From the NCBI GenBank assembly GCA_045600945.1, contig JAZRYX010000078.1:62001-126000 (forward strand): 64,000 nt of DNA, written 5' to 3'. Origin of the DNA: Darwinimomas sp045600945. GTDB lineage: Bacteria > Bacillota > Clostridia > Lachnospirales > Lachnospiraceae. The notes under the pieces are model-generated. The model searched no databases, was not told the origin of the DNA, and saw only the letters and a list, made by a program, of their open reading frames with translations. A program made the position numbers and the translations under genes. Each line of letters opens with the position of its first letter. The first letter of the stretch is position 1. Shown in pieces: positions 34,941-44,993 of the stretch.

Positions 34941-37028
34941 ATGCTGAGAGAAGGTTCATTCTTACAGGATAGATATGAAATTATCAGTCGCATCGGCTCG
35001 GGTGGTATGAGCGATGTATATAAGGCACGCGATCGCAAGCTTAACAGGCTTGTTGCCATTAAAGTACTGAAAGAAGAATTCGGACATGACATGGATTTTG
35101 TCAGTAAGTTCAAGCTTGAAGCACAGTCCGCAGCCGGATTGACTCATCCAAATGTTGTAAATGTATACGATGTTGTCGATGAAGGACAACTTCACTATAT
35201 AGTGATGGAATTAGTCGAAGGTATTACTCTAAAGGATTTCATAGCTTCCAAGGGAAAGCTGGGATTTAAGGAAACTCTGGGAATAGCTATACAAGTAGCT
35301 CAAGGTATAGGCGCCGCACACGAACAACATATTGTCCACAGAGATATCAAACCTCAGAATATTATAATTTCAAGTGACGGAACAGCAAAAGTTGCTGATT
35401 TCGGTATAGCAAGAGTTGAGTCTTCAGACACGGTCAATGCCGGAGCCATAGGTTCCGTACATTATATATCTCCCGAGCAGGCAAGAGGAGAGTTATCTGA
35501 CGAGAGAAGTGATATATATTCTCTTGGTATTACTATCTTTGAGATGATAACCGGTACACTGCCTTTTGAGGGTGATACATCTGTTTCAATTGCATTGGCC
35601 CATATCGGTCATGATATGCCGCTTGCCAGTGATCTTAATCCCGAATCAACGCCTGAACTTGATAATATTATTCTTAAGTGTTGTCAGAAGAAACCGGAAC
35701 GAAGATATCAGAAAATCAGTGAAGTTCTTTCGGATTTACGAAAAGCCCTTACTATTCATAGCGAACCTGTACAAATAGAAGCGGATGCTGATTCAGATGG
35801 TCATACGCGTGTTCTTACCCCGCAAGAGGTCGGAGAGATTAATGCCAGGGCAAAGGTTTCATCAGGAAAAAAGCAAAATCCCGAGAAATCTGTAAAAAAG
35901 AAGTCTTCAAAAAACATTTATGACTATGAGGATGAAAAAGACAGTAATTTTGATAAAGTTCTTACTATAGGCGGAATTATCCTTGCTGTAGCTGTTGTTG
36001 CAGCGGTTGTTTTCGGAATTTTGAAATTCAGCGGAACGATTGGAAACAGTGCCAATCAGATTAATACAGCACTTGATGTTGTTTCAGGAGATATTTCTCC
36101 GCTTTCTGATAAAGAGACTTATGTTCCCGATGTTTTGGGACTTGATTATGAGCTTGCTACCAATAAGCTTAAAGATTACAGCTTAAGTATAGAAGTTGAA
36201 GCTGAGGAATATAATGATAAAGTATCGCTAAATGCTATTATTTCTCAAAATCCTCTTCCGGATACTCTTGTAGACAAGTATTCCAAAGTATATGTTGTTG
36301 TTAGTAAGGGAAGTGACAAAGAAGATTTATCTGATTTTTTATATCAGGATATTGATACGGTAACTACTGAGTTAAGAAAGAAGAAACATTCCGTTACGAG
36401 AATAGATGAATATAATAATCAGTTTGGAGAGGGTATCGTATTTGATATTAATCCTTTAAAACCGGAAGTTGAAGGCCCTGTTACGGTAAAAGTCAGCAAA
36501 GGGCCCGATGAACAGATAGTAAAGGTTCCTGCATTGTTAGGAAGAACCGAAGAGGAAGCCATAGGTTTGTTATCTGATAGTGGACTGCAACCAGGTGATC
36601 CTGACAGTATACTTGTTATGCCAAGTGATACCGTACCTGCTGGAATTATTATAAGTCAGGCCATAGCTCCGGATACAGAAATCAGTGTGGGAAGTAAAAT
36701 CGGATACACTGTCAGCTCCGGTCAGGAAATAAAAACACAGAGTTATATAGGATCTGTAAAAGGTCAGTATGCAGTATCTGATTATGTAGGACCGGGTTCA
36801 TCGGGAACTGAATTGGATGTAATGGTAAGATTACATCAGGTGGTTGATGGTGTAGATGTTTATACAACACTTATGGAACCCAGAAGAGTAACCGGAAATA
36901 CCATTATACCGGTGAAATTTGATTTTATTGAAGGCGCATATGGCGTAGATACCGGTGAAGTTGAGGTAGTAAAAGCAGATACCGGAGAAGTCCTTAAATC
37001 ATTTGATGTTGAATTCTTTAATCAGTAA
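34941..37028 (+). CDS. prkC: PASTA-domain Ser/Thr protein kinase
   Basis: Membrane sensor kinase that reads muropeptides or lipid II and tunes cell wall synthesis and dormancy exit. 695 residues: cytoplasmic kinase domain (about 10-270) with glycine loop GSGGMSDVYKARD, catalytic HRDIKPQN (about 133-140), DFG; a charged linker rich in Lys; one membrane helix (about 340-365); then three extracellular PASTA repeats (about 394-460, 462-525, 527-595) and a C-terminal beta domain of about 90 residues. The first PASTA begins YVPDVLGLDYELA; the second lacks the usual VP start (DLSDFLYQ) and is degenerate. Confidence 0.96.
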   Translation: MLREGSFLQDRYEIISRIGSGGMSDVYKARDRKLNRLVAIKVLKEEFGHDMDFVSKFKLEAQSAAGLTHPNVVNVYDVVDEGQLHYIVMELVEGITLKDFIASKGKLGFKETLGIAIQVAQGIGAAHEQHIVHRDIKPQNIIISSDGTAKVADFGIARVESSDTVNAGAIGSVHYISPEQARGELSDERSDIYSLGITIFEMITGTLPFEGDTSVSIALAHIGHDMPLASDLNPESTPELDNIILKCCQKKPERRYQKISEVLSDLRKALTIHSEPVQIEADADSDGHTRVLTPQEVGEINARAKVSSGKKQNPEKSVKKKSSKNIYDYEDEKDSNFDKVLTIGGIILAVAVVAAVVFGILKFSGTIGNSANQINTALDVVSGDISPLSDKETYVPDVLGLDYELATNKLKDYSLSIEVEAEEYNDKVSLNAIISQNPLPDTLVDKYSKVYVVVSKGSDKEDLSDFLYQDIDTVTTELRKKKHSVTRIDEYNNQFGEGIVFDINPLKPEVEGPVTVKVSKGPDEQIVKVPALLGRTEEEAIGLLSDSGLQPGDPDSILVMPSDTVPAGIIISQAIAPDTEISVGSKIGYTVSSGQEIKTQSYIGSVKGQYAVSDYVGPGSSGTELDVMVRLHQVVDGVDVYTTLMEPRRVTGNTIIPVKFDFIEGAYGVDTGEVEVVKADTGEVLKSFDVEFFNQ

Positions 37029-37033
37029 TATAT

Positions 37034-37900
37034 ATGAAAGGTAAAATAATTAAAGGAGTAGGTGGTTTTTACTACGTTAAAGTAGATAACATCGTGTATT
37101 CCTGTAAGGCAAAGGGGATTTTCAGAAATGAAAATATTAAGCCTCTGATCGGGGACGATGTGGATATTTCAGTAATAGATTCGGTTAATCACGAAGGTAG
37201 TCTTGATTATATATATCCACGAAAGAATGAATTAATAAGACCATCTGTATCAAATATTGATTTGATTCTGGTAGTGCAGGCTTATGCAAAACCGGCTCCG
37301 CAAGCTTATTTACTTGATAGATATTTAGTAAGCATAGGTGATTCCGGGATACCGGTTGCCATTGCATTTAATAAATCCGATATTATTCATTCATCTATTG
37401 ACAAAATATATTCAGATGCGGGTTATAAAACATTTTCTATTTCCGTAAAAACCGGTGATGGAATTGATGAGTTGAAAGATTATATTACAGGCAAGACAAT
37501 TGCACTGGCTGGCCCTTCCGGTGTTGGCAAGTCTTCATTGACAAATCTCTTATGTCCGTCTGCTGATATGAAGACCGATACAATCAGCAGAAAAATAGAA
37601 CGTGGTAAACAAACAACAAGACACTCAGAGCTGTTTTCAGTCGGAAAAAATACTTTTTTATGTGATACGCCGGGCTTTACATCAGTTATATTTGAAGGAA
37701 TTTCTTCTGATAAGTTAAAGCTTTATATGCCTGAATTGGCAGATTTTGAAGGAAAATGCAGGTTTAACGGATGCCTTCATCTGGCGGAACCTGATTGTGC
37801 CGTAAAATCAGCGCTTGATAAAGGTGAATTAAGCTATTCCAGATATGATTCCTATACGAAAATATACAATGAGATTTTCAATCAGGAAAGGAGATATTGA
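37034..37900 (+). CDS. rsgA: Ribosome small-subunit biogenesis GTPase RsgA
   Basis: Circularly permuted GTPase that checks late 30S assembly. 288 residues. N-terminal OB-fold (KGKIIKGVGGFYYVKVD), G4 NKSD, then P-loop GPSGVGKSS (about 160-168), G3 DTPGF, and a C-terminal zinc finger (CRFNGCLHLAEPDC). Permuted motif order (G4-G1-G3) is diagnostic. The stop overlaps the rpe start (TGATG). Confidence 0.97.
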   Translation: MKGKIIKGVGGFYYVKVDNIVYSCKAKGIFRNENIKPLIGDDVDISVIDSVNHEGSLDYIYPRKNELIRPSVSNIDLILVVQAYAKPAPQAYLLDRYLVSIGDSGIPVAIAFNKSDIIHSSIDKIYSDAGYKTFSISVKTGDGIDELKDYITGKTIALAGPSGVGKSSLTNLLCPSADMKTDTISRKIERGKQTTRHSELFSVGKNTFLCDTPGFTSVIFEGISSDKLKLYMPELADFEGKCRFNGCLHLAEPDCAVKSALDKGELSYSRYDSYTKIYNEIFNQERRY

Positions 37901-38556
37901 TGAGACTTTCACCATCAGTATTAGCTGCAGATTTTACAAAATTAGGAGAACAACTTGATATTGTTAAGAGTACAGGGGTAGATGCGATACATTATGATGT
38001 TATGGATGGAGACTTTGTTCCGGCATTGTCCTTTGGTGATACCATTCTTAAAAATATAAAAAACAGATTCGGAGACGGGTTGTTTCTTGATGTTCACTTA
38101 ATGGTATCTGAACCCGCAAGATTTGTTGATGTTTTCAGAAAAGCAGGAGCAGACAATATTACAATCCATATAGAAGCATGTAAGCATATTGACAGAAGTA
38201 TAGCAGCTGTTAAAGATTCAGGCGCACAGGTTGGTATAGCTCTCAATCCGGGAACCCCATTAAATAGTATTTCCGAAATCATACATAGCGTTGATCTTGT
38301 ACTTATTATGAGTGTTAATCCTGGATTTGGAGGACAGAAATATATTGAGTATTGCACTGATAAAATAGCCAGGCTGAATCAATGGAAAAAAGAACTCGGA
38401 CTTGATTTTTCTATACAGGTTGATGGCGGCATAAGTCCGGCAAATGTTCAGAAGGTATTGGATGCGGGCGTGGATAATGTTGTTGCCGGTTCTGCAGTGT
38501 TTAAGAAAGATATTGCTGCCAATTGCTATGAATTTAAGAAAATTATGAATTTTTGA
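37900..38556 (+). CDS. rpe: Ribulose-phosphate 3-epimerase
   Basis: Interconverts ribulose 5-phosphate and xylulose 5-phosphate in the pentose phosphate pathway. 218 residues, TIM barrel with LSPSVLAADFTKLGEQ, the metal site around HYDVMDGDFVP and DVHLM, MSVNPGFGGQ, and the phosphate-binding DGGI. The start ATG at 37900 follows AAAGGAGATATTG and shares its first base with the rsgA stop. The thiN gene that often follows rpe in Firmicutes is absent; serS follows. Confidence 0.97.
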   Translation: MRLSPSVLAADFTKLGEQLDIVKSTGVDAIHYDVMDGDFVPALSFGDTILKNIKNRFGDGLFLDVHLMVSEPARFVDVFRKAGADNITIHIEACKHIDRSIAAVKDSGAQVGIALNPGTPLNSISEIIHSVDLVLIMSVNPGFGGQKYIEYCTDKIARLNQWKKELGLDFSIQVDGGISPANVQKVLDAGVDNVVAGSAVFKKDIAANCYEFKKIMNF

Positions 38557-38576
38557 CAGATAAGAGGAGAAAGACG

Positions 38577-39860
38577 ATGATTGATATTAGGTTTTTGCGT
38601 GAGAATCCGGAGATAGTAAAACAGAATATAAAAAATAAATTTCAAGACAAAAAACTTCCGCTTGTTGATGAGGTAATTGAACTTGATGCAAAAGCACGTG
38701 CACTTCAGGCTCAGGCTGATGAACTCAGATCAAGAAAAAATTCAATAAGCAAACAAATAGGAGCACTTATGGCTAAAGGTGCAAAGGAAGAAGCAGAGAA
38801 GATTAAAGCCGAAGTTGCAGAGATTTCTGCTAAAATTGCCGAACTGGAACCGCTTGAATCCGAACTTGCTGAAAAGATTAAGAATGATATGATGACGATT
38901 CCGAACATTATTGATTCTTCTGTTCCCATTGGAAAAGATGATTCGGAAAATGTTGAAATTCAGAAATACGGAGATCTTGTTGTTCCGGATTTTGAAATCC
39001 CATATCATACAGATATTATGGAAAAACTTCATGGAATAGATCTTGATGCGGCAAGAAAAGTTGCCGGAAACGGATTTTATTATCTTATGGGTGACATTGC
39101 CAGACTTCACAGTGCTGTGACAGCTTACGGACGTGATTTTATGATTAATCGCGGGTTTACATACTGTATTCCTCCGTTCATGATTCGTTCAGAGGTTGTT
39201 ACCGGTGTCATGAGTTTTGATGAGATGGATGCAATGATGTATAAGATTGATGGCGAGGATCTATATTTAATAGGAACATCAGAGCATTCAATGATTGGAA
39301 AATTTATCGATACAATAAATGATGAAGCATCTTTACCTATAACATTAACTTCCTATTCTCCATGCTTCAGAAAAGAAAAAGGTGCGCATGGCATAGAGGA
39401 GAGAGGTATTTACAGAATTCATCAGTTTGAAAAACAGGAAATGATTGTTATCTGTAAACCCGAAGACTCAATGCTCTGGTATGACAAATTGTGGCAAAAT
39501 ACTGTTGATTTCTTTAGAACATTAGATATCCCTGTTCGTACTTTGGAATGTTGCTCAGGTGATCTTGCCGATTTGAAAGTTAAATCATGTGACGTTGAAG
39601 CATGGTCTCCAAGACAGAAAAAATATTTCGAAGTAGGAAGCTGTTCAAATCTGGGAGATGCACAGGCAAGAAGACTTCGTATAAGAGTAAAAGATTCTGA
39701 TGGGAACAAGTATTATGCACATACATTGAATAACACTTGTGTTGCACCGCCGCGTATGCTTATTGCTTTCCTCGAGAATAATCTTCAGGCTGACGGTAGT
39801 GTTTTGATACCAAAGGCTCTTCAACCATATATGGGAGGACAGACGGTAATTAAACCTTAA
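38577..39860 (+). CDS. serS: Seryl-tRNA synthetase
   Basis: Charges tRNA-Ser. 427 residues. N-terminal tRNA-binding coiled coil (about 25-105, KARALQAQADELRSRKNSIS) and class II catalytic domain with TSEHSMIG and motif 2/3 regions (CFRKEKGAHGIEERGIYRIH; NNTCVAPPRMLIAFLEN). Motif 2 differs from the common bacterial FRSEAG form and belongs to a clostridial or archaeal-like subtype. The start at 38577 is set by AAGAGGAGAAAGACG. There is no T-box leader: it is read within the rpe operon. Confidence 0.94.
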   Translation: MIDIRFLRENPEIVKQNIKNKFQDKKLPLVDEVIELDAKARALQAQADELRSRKNSISKQIGALMAKGAKEEAEKIKAEVAEISAKIAELEPLESELAEKIKNDMMTIPNIIDSSVPIGKDDSENVEIQKYGDLVVPDFEIPYHTDIMEKLHGIDLDAARKVAGNGFYYLMGDIARLHSAVTAYGRDFMINRGFTYCIPPFMIRSEVVTGVMSFDEMDAMMYKIDGEDLYLIGTSEHSMIGKFIDTINDEASLPITLTSYSPCFRKEKGAHGIEERGIYRIHQFEKQEMIVICKPEDSMLWYDKLWQNTVDFFRTLDIPVRTLECCSGDLADLKVKSCDVEAWSPRQKKYFEVGSCSNLGDAQARRLRIRVKDSDGNKYYAHTLNNTCVAPPRMLIAFLENNLQADGSVLIPKALQPYMGGQTVIKP

Positions 39861-39862
39861 TA

Positions 39863-41599
39863 ATGGCTTTTGATGGATTTGTACTGGCAGCAGTTAAAGA
39901 ACAGCTTAAATCCACCATAATCGGTGGAACAGTATCTAAGATTGCTATGCCTGAGAAGGATGAACTTCTCATTACAATACGAAATAATTCAAACAATTAC
40001 AGGCTGCTGATAAGTGCGGGAGCTTCACTTCCTTTAGTTTATTTATCGGAAGAGAACAAAACTTCTCCTTTATCAGCACCTGCTTTTTGCATGCTCTTAA
40101 GGAAATATCTTTCTTCATCAAAAATAATAAATGTATCCCAAAATGGCTTCGACAGGATAATACTGTTTGAATTTGAACATTTGAATGAGCTCGGAGATTT
40201 ATCGAGAAAAACTCTTGCTTTTGAATTGATGGGTAAATACTCCAATATTATTTTTGTAGATGAAAACGGAATCATTATTGATTCTATTAAAAGAGTTCCG
40301 GCGTCAGTAAGCAGCTTGAGAGAGGTTCTGCCGGGAAGGATATATAGGTTCCCGGATGAATTAAACAAGTTACAGCCTGATACTGTTGATACAACTCAGC
40401 TTGAATCATTGTTCAAGTCTAAATCCACTGAAGTCTATAGAGCTTTATATACTAAAGTTGCCGGAATAAGCCCGTTGATTGCTCAGGAAATATGTTATCG
40501 TTCAGCAATTCCTTTTGATTTGAATACAGAATTGTTGACTGGTTCAGACATTGAATCTATTCATTGTCATTTGACTGATTTTGTCAGCAGGTGCATTGAG
40601 AACAAATTTAATCCTGTAATTATATATCATAATGATATACCGATTGAGTACGCTTCTTTTCGTATTGAACAGTATAGTTCCCCGGAATATACTGAATCCT
40701 CCTATGTTTCTATCAGTAAACTACTGGAAGATTATTACTCAAAAAAAGAGTTACAGACAAGAATAGCACAGAAAACATCCGATATAAGAAAAACTGTTAT
40801 AAAGCTTCTTGAAAGAGCGACAAAGAAGTATGATTTACAGAGGAAACAGATTAAGGATTGTGAGAACAAGGATAAATACAAAGTATACGGAGATTTGTTA
40901 AATACATATGGGTATTCTCTTAAAGGCGGAGATTTATCATTTTCCTGTGATAATTATTATGACAATAATAAAAACATCGATATTCCTTTGGATCCTAATA
41001 AAACCGGTATCGAGAATGCAAAAAAATATTATGATAAATACTCTAAACTACGGCGTACGGAAGTTGCTCTTAAAAGCGAAATCACTAAAACCGAGAAATC
41101 CATTGATCATTTGTCAGGTATTCTTCAATCGATAGACACATCTGTATCTGATTATGATATACATCAGATACAGGCCGAATTGAATGAATATGGTTATATC
41201 AATGATAAGCAAAATATAAAAGCTCAAAAGATCAAATCGGAACCGATTCATATAATTTCAAGTGACGGATATGACATATATATAGGTAAAAATAATTATC
41301 AGAACGAAGAAGTTACTTTTAAAATAGCCTCTTCAAATGATTTGTGGTTTCATGCAAAGAAAGTCCCCGGATCTCATGTTGTCGTTAAATGCAATAAACT
41401 TTTAGAAGATATTCCGGATCGTTTATACAAAGAGGCTGCATCTTTAGCTGCATACTATTCACAAAACAGGAATAATTCCAAGGTTGAAGTTGACTATACT
41501 CTGAGGAAAAATCTCAAAAAGACTCCGGGTGGACCCCCGGGTTACGTAATATATAATACATATTACTCTATTACAGTAAAACCAAATATGAAATTATAG
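39863..41599 (+). CDS. rqcH: Ribosome quality control factor RqcH (NFACT / fibronectin-binding-like)
   Basis: Binds stalled 50S subunits and directs C-terminal alanine tailing of unfinished chains. 578 residues. NFACT-N domain (MAFDGFVLAAVKEQLK), helix-hairpin region, a long coiled coil in the middle (about 290-450) and the NFACT-R (DUF814) domain with DLWFHAKKVPGSHVV. ATG start 3 bases after the serS stop. In many Firmicutes remA lies between this gene and gmk; here gmk follows directly behind its own promoter. Confidence 0.94.
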   Translation: MAFDGFVLAAVKEQLKSTIIGGTVSKIAMPEKDELLITIRNNSNNYRLLISAGASLPLVYLSEENKTSPLSAPAFCMLLRKYLSSSKIINVSQNGFDRIILFEFEHLNELGDLSRKTLAFELMGKYSNIIFVDENGIIIDSIKRVPASVSSLREVLPGRIYRFPDELNKLQPDTVDTTQLESLFKSKSTEVYRALYTKVAGISPLIAQEICYRSAIPFDLNTELLTGSDIESIHCHLTDFVSRCIENKFNPVIIYHNDIPIEYASFRIEQYSSPEYTESSYVSISKLLEDYYSKKELQTRIAQKTSDIRKTVIKLLERATKKYDLQRKQIKDCENKDKYKVYGDLLNTYGYSLKGGDLSFSCDNYYDNNKNIDIPLDPNKTGIENAKKYYDKYSKLRRTEVALKSEITKTEKSIDHLSGILQSIDTSVSDYDIHQIQAELNEYGYINDKQNIKAQKIKSEPIHIISSDGYDIYIGKNNYQNEEVTFKIASSNDLWFHAKKVPGSHVVVKCNKLLEDIPDRLYKEAASLAAYYSQNRNNSKVEVDYTLRKNLKKTPGGPPGYVIYNTYYSITVKPNMKL

Positions 41600-41600
41600 T

Positions 41601-41629
41601 TTGACTATATTTAACGTATAAATTATAAT
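41601..41629 (+). promoter_or_regulatory. Promoter of the gmk-rpoZ-rimO operon
   Basis: TTGACT (41601-41606), 17-bp spacer, perfect TATAAT (41624-41629), starting right after the rqcH stop and 37 bases before the gmk ATG. Confidence 0.82.
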
Positions 41630-41665
41630 ACGTTTGTCTTGTTATGTAGACAATAGGAGCCGGAA

Positions 41666-42289
41666 ATGAAGAGGGGATTGTTGATAATAGTCAGTGGCTT
41701 TTCGGGAGCAGGAAAAGGTGCTATTGTAAGAGGACTTATCAGTAAGTATGATAAGTATGTTTTGTCCGTTTCAGCTACCACACGTAATCCGAGAAACGGA
41801 GAACAGAACGGGAAAGACTATTTTTTTATAACAAAAGAAGATTTTGAAAAGAAGATATCAGAAGAAGATTTTCTTGAATATGCCAAATATGTTGATAATT
41901 ATTACGGAACTCCTAAAAATTATGTCAATTCTATGCGAGATGCCGGAAAAGATGTAATTCTTGAGATTGAGATGCAAGGCGCCATGCAAGTCAAATCAAT
42001 TATTCCGGATGCCGTAACTGTATTTGTTACAACCAAAGATGCAGATACTTTGTTCAAACGTTTATCAGGTCGAGGTACAGAGACACCGGAACAAGTTGAA
42101 AAAAGATTGATGAGGGCTGTAGAAGAGACCGAATATATGACTCGATATGATTATTTACTAGTAAATGACAATCTTTCAGAAGCTATTGATAATTTGAATT
42201 CTATTGTCAGTTGCGAACATTGTAAAAGTAAATTGAATACCGATTTCATATCTGGTATAAAAAATGAATTAAACAGTAAATTCGGATAA
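41666..42289 (+). CDS. gmk: Guanylate kinase
   Basis: Phosphorylates GMP to GDP. 207 residues. P-loop in GFSGAGKGAIV, GMP-binding SATTRNPRNGEQNGKDYFF, LEIEMQGAMQVK, RLSGRGTETPEQVEKRL. C-terminal extension with two cysteines (CEHCKSKLN) beyond the common core. ATG start after ATAGGAGCCGGAA. rpoZ follows after 39 bases. Confidence 0.96.
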   Translation: MKRGLLIIVSGFSGAGKGAIVRGLISKYDKYVLSVSATTRNPRNGEQNGKDYFFITKEDFEKKISEEDFLEYAKYVDNYYGTPKNYVNSMRDAGKDVILEIEMQGAMQVKSIIPDAVTVFVTTKDADTLFKRLSGRGTETPEQVEKRLMRAVEETEYMTRYDYLLVNDNLSEAIDNLNSIVSCEHCKSKLNTDFISGIKNELNSKFG

Positions 42290-42328
42290 AAATGTTTTTA
42301 TATTATATAAGAAAGGAAGTATAAGAAC

Positions 42329-42577
42329 ATGATGTTACATCCATCATATACAGATTTAATCAATGCAGTAAATGCTGATGTTGAACCGGGAGAGCAACCG
42401 GTCGTTCAAAGTCGTTACTCAATTGTCATAGCTACGGCAAAAAGAGCACGTCAGTTGGTAGATGGTGAGGAAGCTACTGTTCCTTCGTTTGGTAAAAAAC
42501 CACTTTCTATTGCAATTGATGAAGTCTATAAGAAGAAAATTAAAATAGTAAATGATGACGAATCATCAGAAGATTAA
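42329..42577 (+). CDS. rpoZ: RNA polymerase omega subunit
   Basis: Small subunit that helps assemble the beta' chain. 82 residues with the core SRYSIVIATAKRARQLVDG and PLSIAIDEVYKKKI. Tandem ATG codons at 42329 and 42332; either may start, with AAAGGAAG upstream. The acidic tail is typical. The gmk-rpoZ order is conserved, but coaBC and priA, which usually follow, are elsewhere or absent here. Confidence 0.94.
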   Translation: MMLHPSYTDLINAVNADVEPGEQPVVQSRYSIVIATAKRARQLVDGEEATVPSFGKKPLSIAIDEVYKKKIKIVNDDESSED

Positions 42578-42580
42578 GCC

Positions 42581-43858
42581 ATGAAGGGAAAATTATGTCT
42601 GATTTCTTTGGGTTGTGATAAGAATCTGGTTGATTCGGAACTATTACTTGGCCGTATTTTTGAAGATTTGGACTATGATTATGAGTTTACAGATGATGAG
42701 TCTACAGCAGATGTTATAATTATCAACACCTGCTGTTTTATTCTTGACGCAAAACAGGAAAGCATAGATACAATATTAAGGGTATCCCAATATAAACATG
42801 AGGGACATTTAAAGAAACTTATTGTTATGGGTTGCCTTGCTGAAAGATATAGAGAAGAAATAATAGAAGAGATTCCCGAAGTTGACAGAATAGTTACTGT
42901 TTCAGAGTTTGAAGAAAAGATTTCATTAAATCCTCCTAAGCATAGAATGCTTTCTACAGGCGGCTGGTATGCTTATTTAAAGATTGCTGAAGGGTGTAAT
43001 AAAAGATGTACATATTGCATCATCCCTTATCTTCGAGGGAATTATAGGAGTTATCCTATGGACATGCTCATTTCACAAGCGGAAGATCTTGCGCAATCCG
43101 GAGTTAAAGAGCTTATTATTGTAGCTCAAGAGACTACAGTTTACGGAATGGATATATACGGTCATAAAATGCTGCCGGAATTGCTTCGTCGATTGTGTGA
43201 AATTGAAGGGCTCCATTGGATAAGAATATTATATACATATCCCGAGGAAATTACTGATGAATTAATTGAAGTAATTGCCTCAGAGCCTAAAATCTGTCAT
43301 TATATTGATATGCCTATTCAGCATGCATCTGACAAGATACTGTCAAAAATGGGGAGATTAACCAACAGACAGGATATTGAAAACATAATATTTAAATTAC
43401 GAGATACGATTCCCGACATAGTTATTAGGACATCACTTATAACAGGTTTTCCGGGAGAAACAGAAGAGGACCATAATATTCTCAGGGATTTTATTGATAA
43501 TTTCGAATTGGATAGAGTCGGTGTTTTCACATACTCACCTGAAGAAGGTACTCCGGCTGAAAAATTTGATAATCAGATAACGGAAAATATCAAAAATGCA
43601 CGTCGGGATGAACTGATGATTTTACAACAGGAAATATCGACCGCATTTTTAAAAAGTCTGATCGGTTCTCAAGTGGAAGTTTTGATTGAAGGATGGCTTC
43701 CGGAGGATAATGTAGCTGTAGGTCGCACTTATATGGATGCACCTTCAGTTGATGGGTTGATATTTGTTAAGACACACAAAATATATGATTCCGGAACATT
43801 TATTAAAGTTAAGGTTACGGGATCGTCAGAATATGATTTGACCGGAGAGGAGATATAA
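42581..43858 (+). CDS. rimO: Ribosomal protein S12 methylthiotransferase RimO
   Basis: Radical SAM enzyme that methylthiolates an aspartate of ribosomal protein S12. 425 residues: N-terminal domain with three cluster cysteines (LISLGCDKNLVDSE; NTCCFILDAKQES; MGCLAERY), radical SAM core EGCNKRCTYCIIPYLRG, and a C-terminal TRAM domain. The GCDKNLVDSE form and length are RimO rather than MiaB. 3 bases after rpoZ and 5 bases before pgsA. Confidence 0.96.
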   Translation: MKGKLCLISLGCDKNLVDSELLLGRIFEDLDYDYEFTDDESTADVIIINTCCFILDAKQESIDTILRVSQYKHEGHLKKLIVMGCLAERYREEIIEEIPEVDRIVTVSEFEEKISLNPPKHRMLSTGGWYAYLKIAEGCNKRCTYCIIPYLRGNYRSYPMDMLISQAEDLAQSGVKELIIVAQETTVYGMDIYGHKMLPELLRRLCEIEGLHWIRILYTYPEEITDELIEVIASEPKICHYIDMPIQHASDKILSKMGRLTNRQDIENIIFKLRDTIPDIVIRTSLITGFPGETEEDHNILRDFIDNFELDRVGVFTYSPEEGTPAEKFDNQITENIKNARRDELMILQQEISTAFLKSLIGSQVEVLIEGWLPEDNVAVGRTYMDAPSVDGLIFVKTHKIYDSGTFIKVKVTGSSEYDLTGEEI

Positions 43859-43863
43859 TTTCA

Positions 43864-44406
43864 ATGTTTAAGGATTTAAATACTCCAAATAAACTTACCA
43901 TATTAAGAATATTACTTGTTCCTGTCTTTATTGTATTCTTGTTTTTGGGTCAAAATAATATTTTGTTCAAATATCTTGCTCTTTTTGTGTTCTGTGCCGC
44001 TTCCGTTACTGATGCCCTGGACGGATATATTGCCAGATCAAAAAATCTTGTAACTAATTTCGGCAAATTCATGGATCCTTTAGCTGATAAGCTCTTGGTA
44101 TGTTCTGCACTGATTTGTTTTATACAGATTGGCTCTATCCCGGCATGGGTTGTTATTATTATTATTGCAAGGGAGTTTATAATAAGCGGATTCAGGCTTA
44201 TTGCTTCAGATAAAGGAGTTGTAATAGCTGCTAATAAATGGGGTAAGGCTAAAACAATCTCACAGATGATTACGATTATCCTTCTTATTTTGGATATTCC
44301 TCAGATAGAGCTTATTACAAATATAATGATTGTTGTTATGACAGTATTGACGATTATATCATTGATTGAATATATAATTAAGAATATCGATGTACTCAAA
44401 GATTGA
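43864..44406 (+). CDS. pgsA: CDP-diacylglycerol--glycerol-3-phosphate 3-phosphatidyltransferase
   Basis: First committed step of phosphatidylglycerol synthesis. 180 residues, membrane protein. CDP-alcohol phosphotransferase motif (D-G-x2-A-R-x8-G-x3-D-x3-D) runs from DALDGYIARS through GKFMDPLADK. N-terminal TPNKLTILRILLVPVFI is typical. Start ATG after GGAGAGGAGATATAATTTCA. The last four bases overlap the next gene. Confidence 0.95.
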   Translation: MFKDLNTPNKLTILRILLVPVFIVFLFLGQNNILFKYLALFVFCAASVTDALDGYIARSKNLVTNFGKFMDPLADKLLVCSALICFIQIGSIPAWVVIIIIAREFIISGFRLIASDKGVVIAANKWGKAKTISQMITIILLILDIPQIELITNIMIVVMTVLTIISLIEYIIKNIDVLKD

Positions 44407-44993
44407 TGATTTGGTATAATGGATCTGTAAATTATATTAAAGGTTTGGATTCGGTCATGGAAGCATCCATGTTGTTTGGGTTGTTGAAACTTAAATATTG
44501 CAGCAACTCAGAAGATAAATCCGGACTTTATTTCTGCGGATTTAAAATCAAGAAACTGGAAGAGTTGCATGGTTCTGCTTCAGATGATAATTTGTCAACG
44601 ACGGATGAGTCGAATAGTGGTATTGTTGATAAGATAGTTTCTTTTCTCAAATTAATTACAGATGAAAATAACAGAGATGCTATTAATTCAATAAAACAGA
44701 CCTTTTTCAAACTTATAAAGCATGTTTTTCCGAAGAGGTTAGAAGGTGAAGTTGAGTATGGATTGGATGATCCGTATTTGACAGGAAAAGTACTTGAGAT
44801 TTTTACTTTTGTGTATGCATTGACCGGAGACAGATTAAAAGTGTACCCGAAATGGGATGAAGCGATATTTCGCTGCAAACTGGATTTTAGTGGCAGGGTA
44901 ATTATTATATACACTTTATTTGTTATTTGTAAGTTGTTTTTGAATAAGAATTTCAGAGAGTTGTGGAGGAAATATAATGGCAGGAGAGTTTGA
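44403..44993 (+). CDS. DUF2953-family protein, apparently N-terminally shortened
   Basis: 196 residues. The order pgsA-...-this gene-gerW and the segments MLFGLLKLKYC, YFCGFKIKK and GKVLEIFTFVYALTGDRLKVYPKWD match the DUF2953 family, which is paired with YtfJ/GerW in spore-forming Clostridia. Family members begin with a membrane helix and about 30 further residues before the LFGL strand; these are missing here, and the reading frame starts inside the pgsA overlap. A C-terminal membrane helix (IIIYTLFVICKLFL) remains. It may be a degraded or shortened copy. The family's biochemical role is unknown. No strong ribosome binding site. Confidence 0.7.
   Translation: MMIWYNGSVNYIKGLDSVMEASMLFGLLKLKYCSNSEDKSGLYFCGFKIKKLEELHGSASDDNLSTTDESNSGIVDKIVSFLKLITDENNRDAINSIKQTFFKLIKHVFPKRLEGEVEYGLDDPYLTGKVLEIFTFVYALTGDRLKVYPKWDEAIFRCKLDFSGRVIIIYTLFVICKLFLNKNFRELWRKYNGRRV

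Noticed and set aside
38500..38580. T-box leader in front of serS
   Set aside because: Only 20 bases separate serS from rpe, with no room for a leader; serS is read from the upstream operon.
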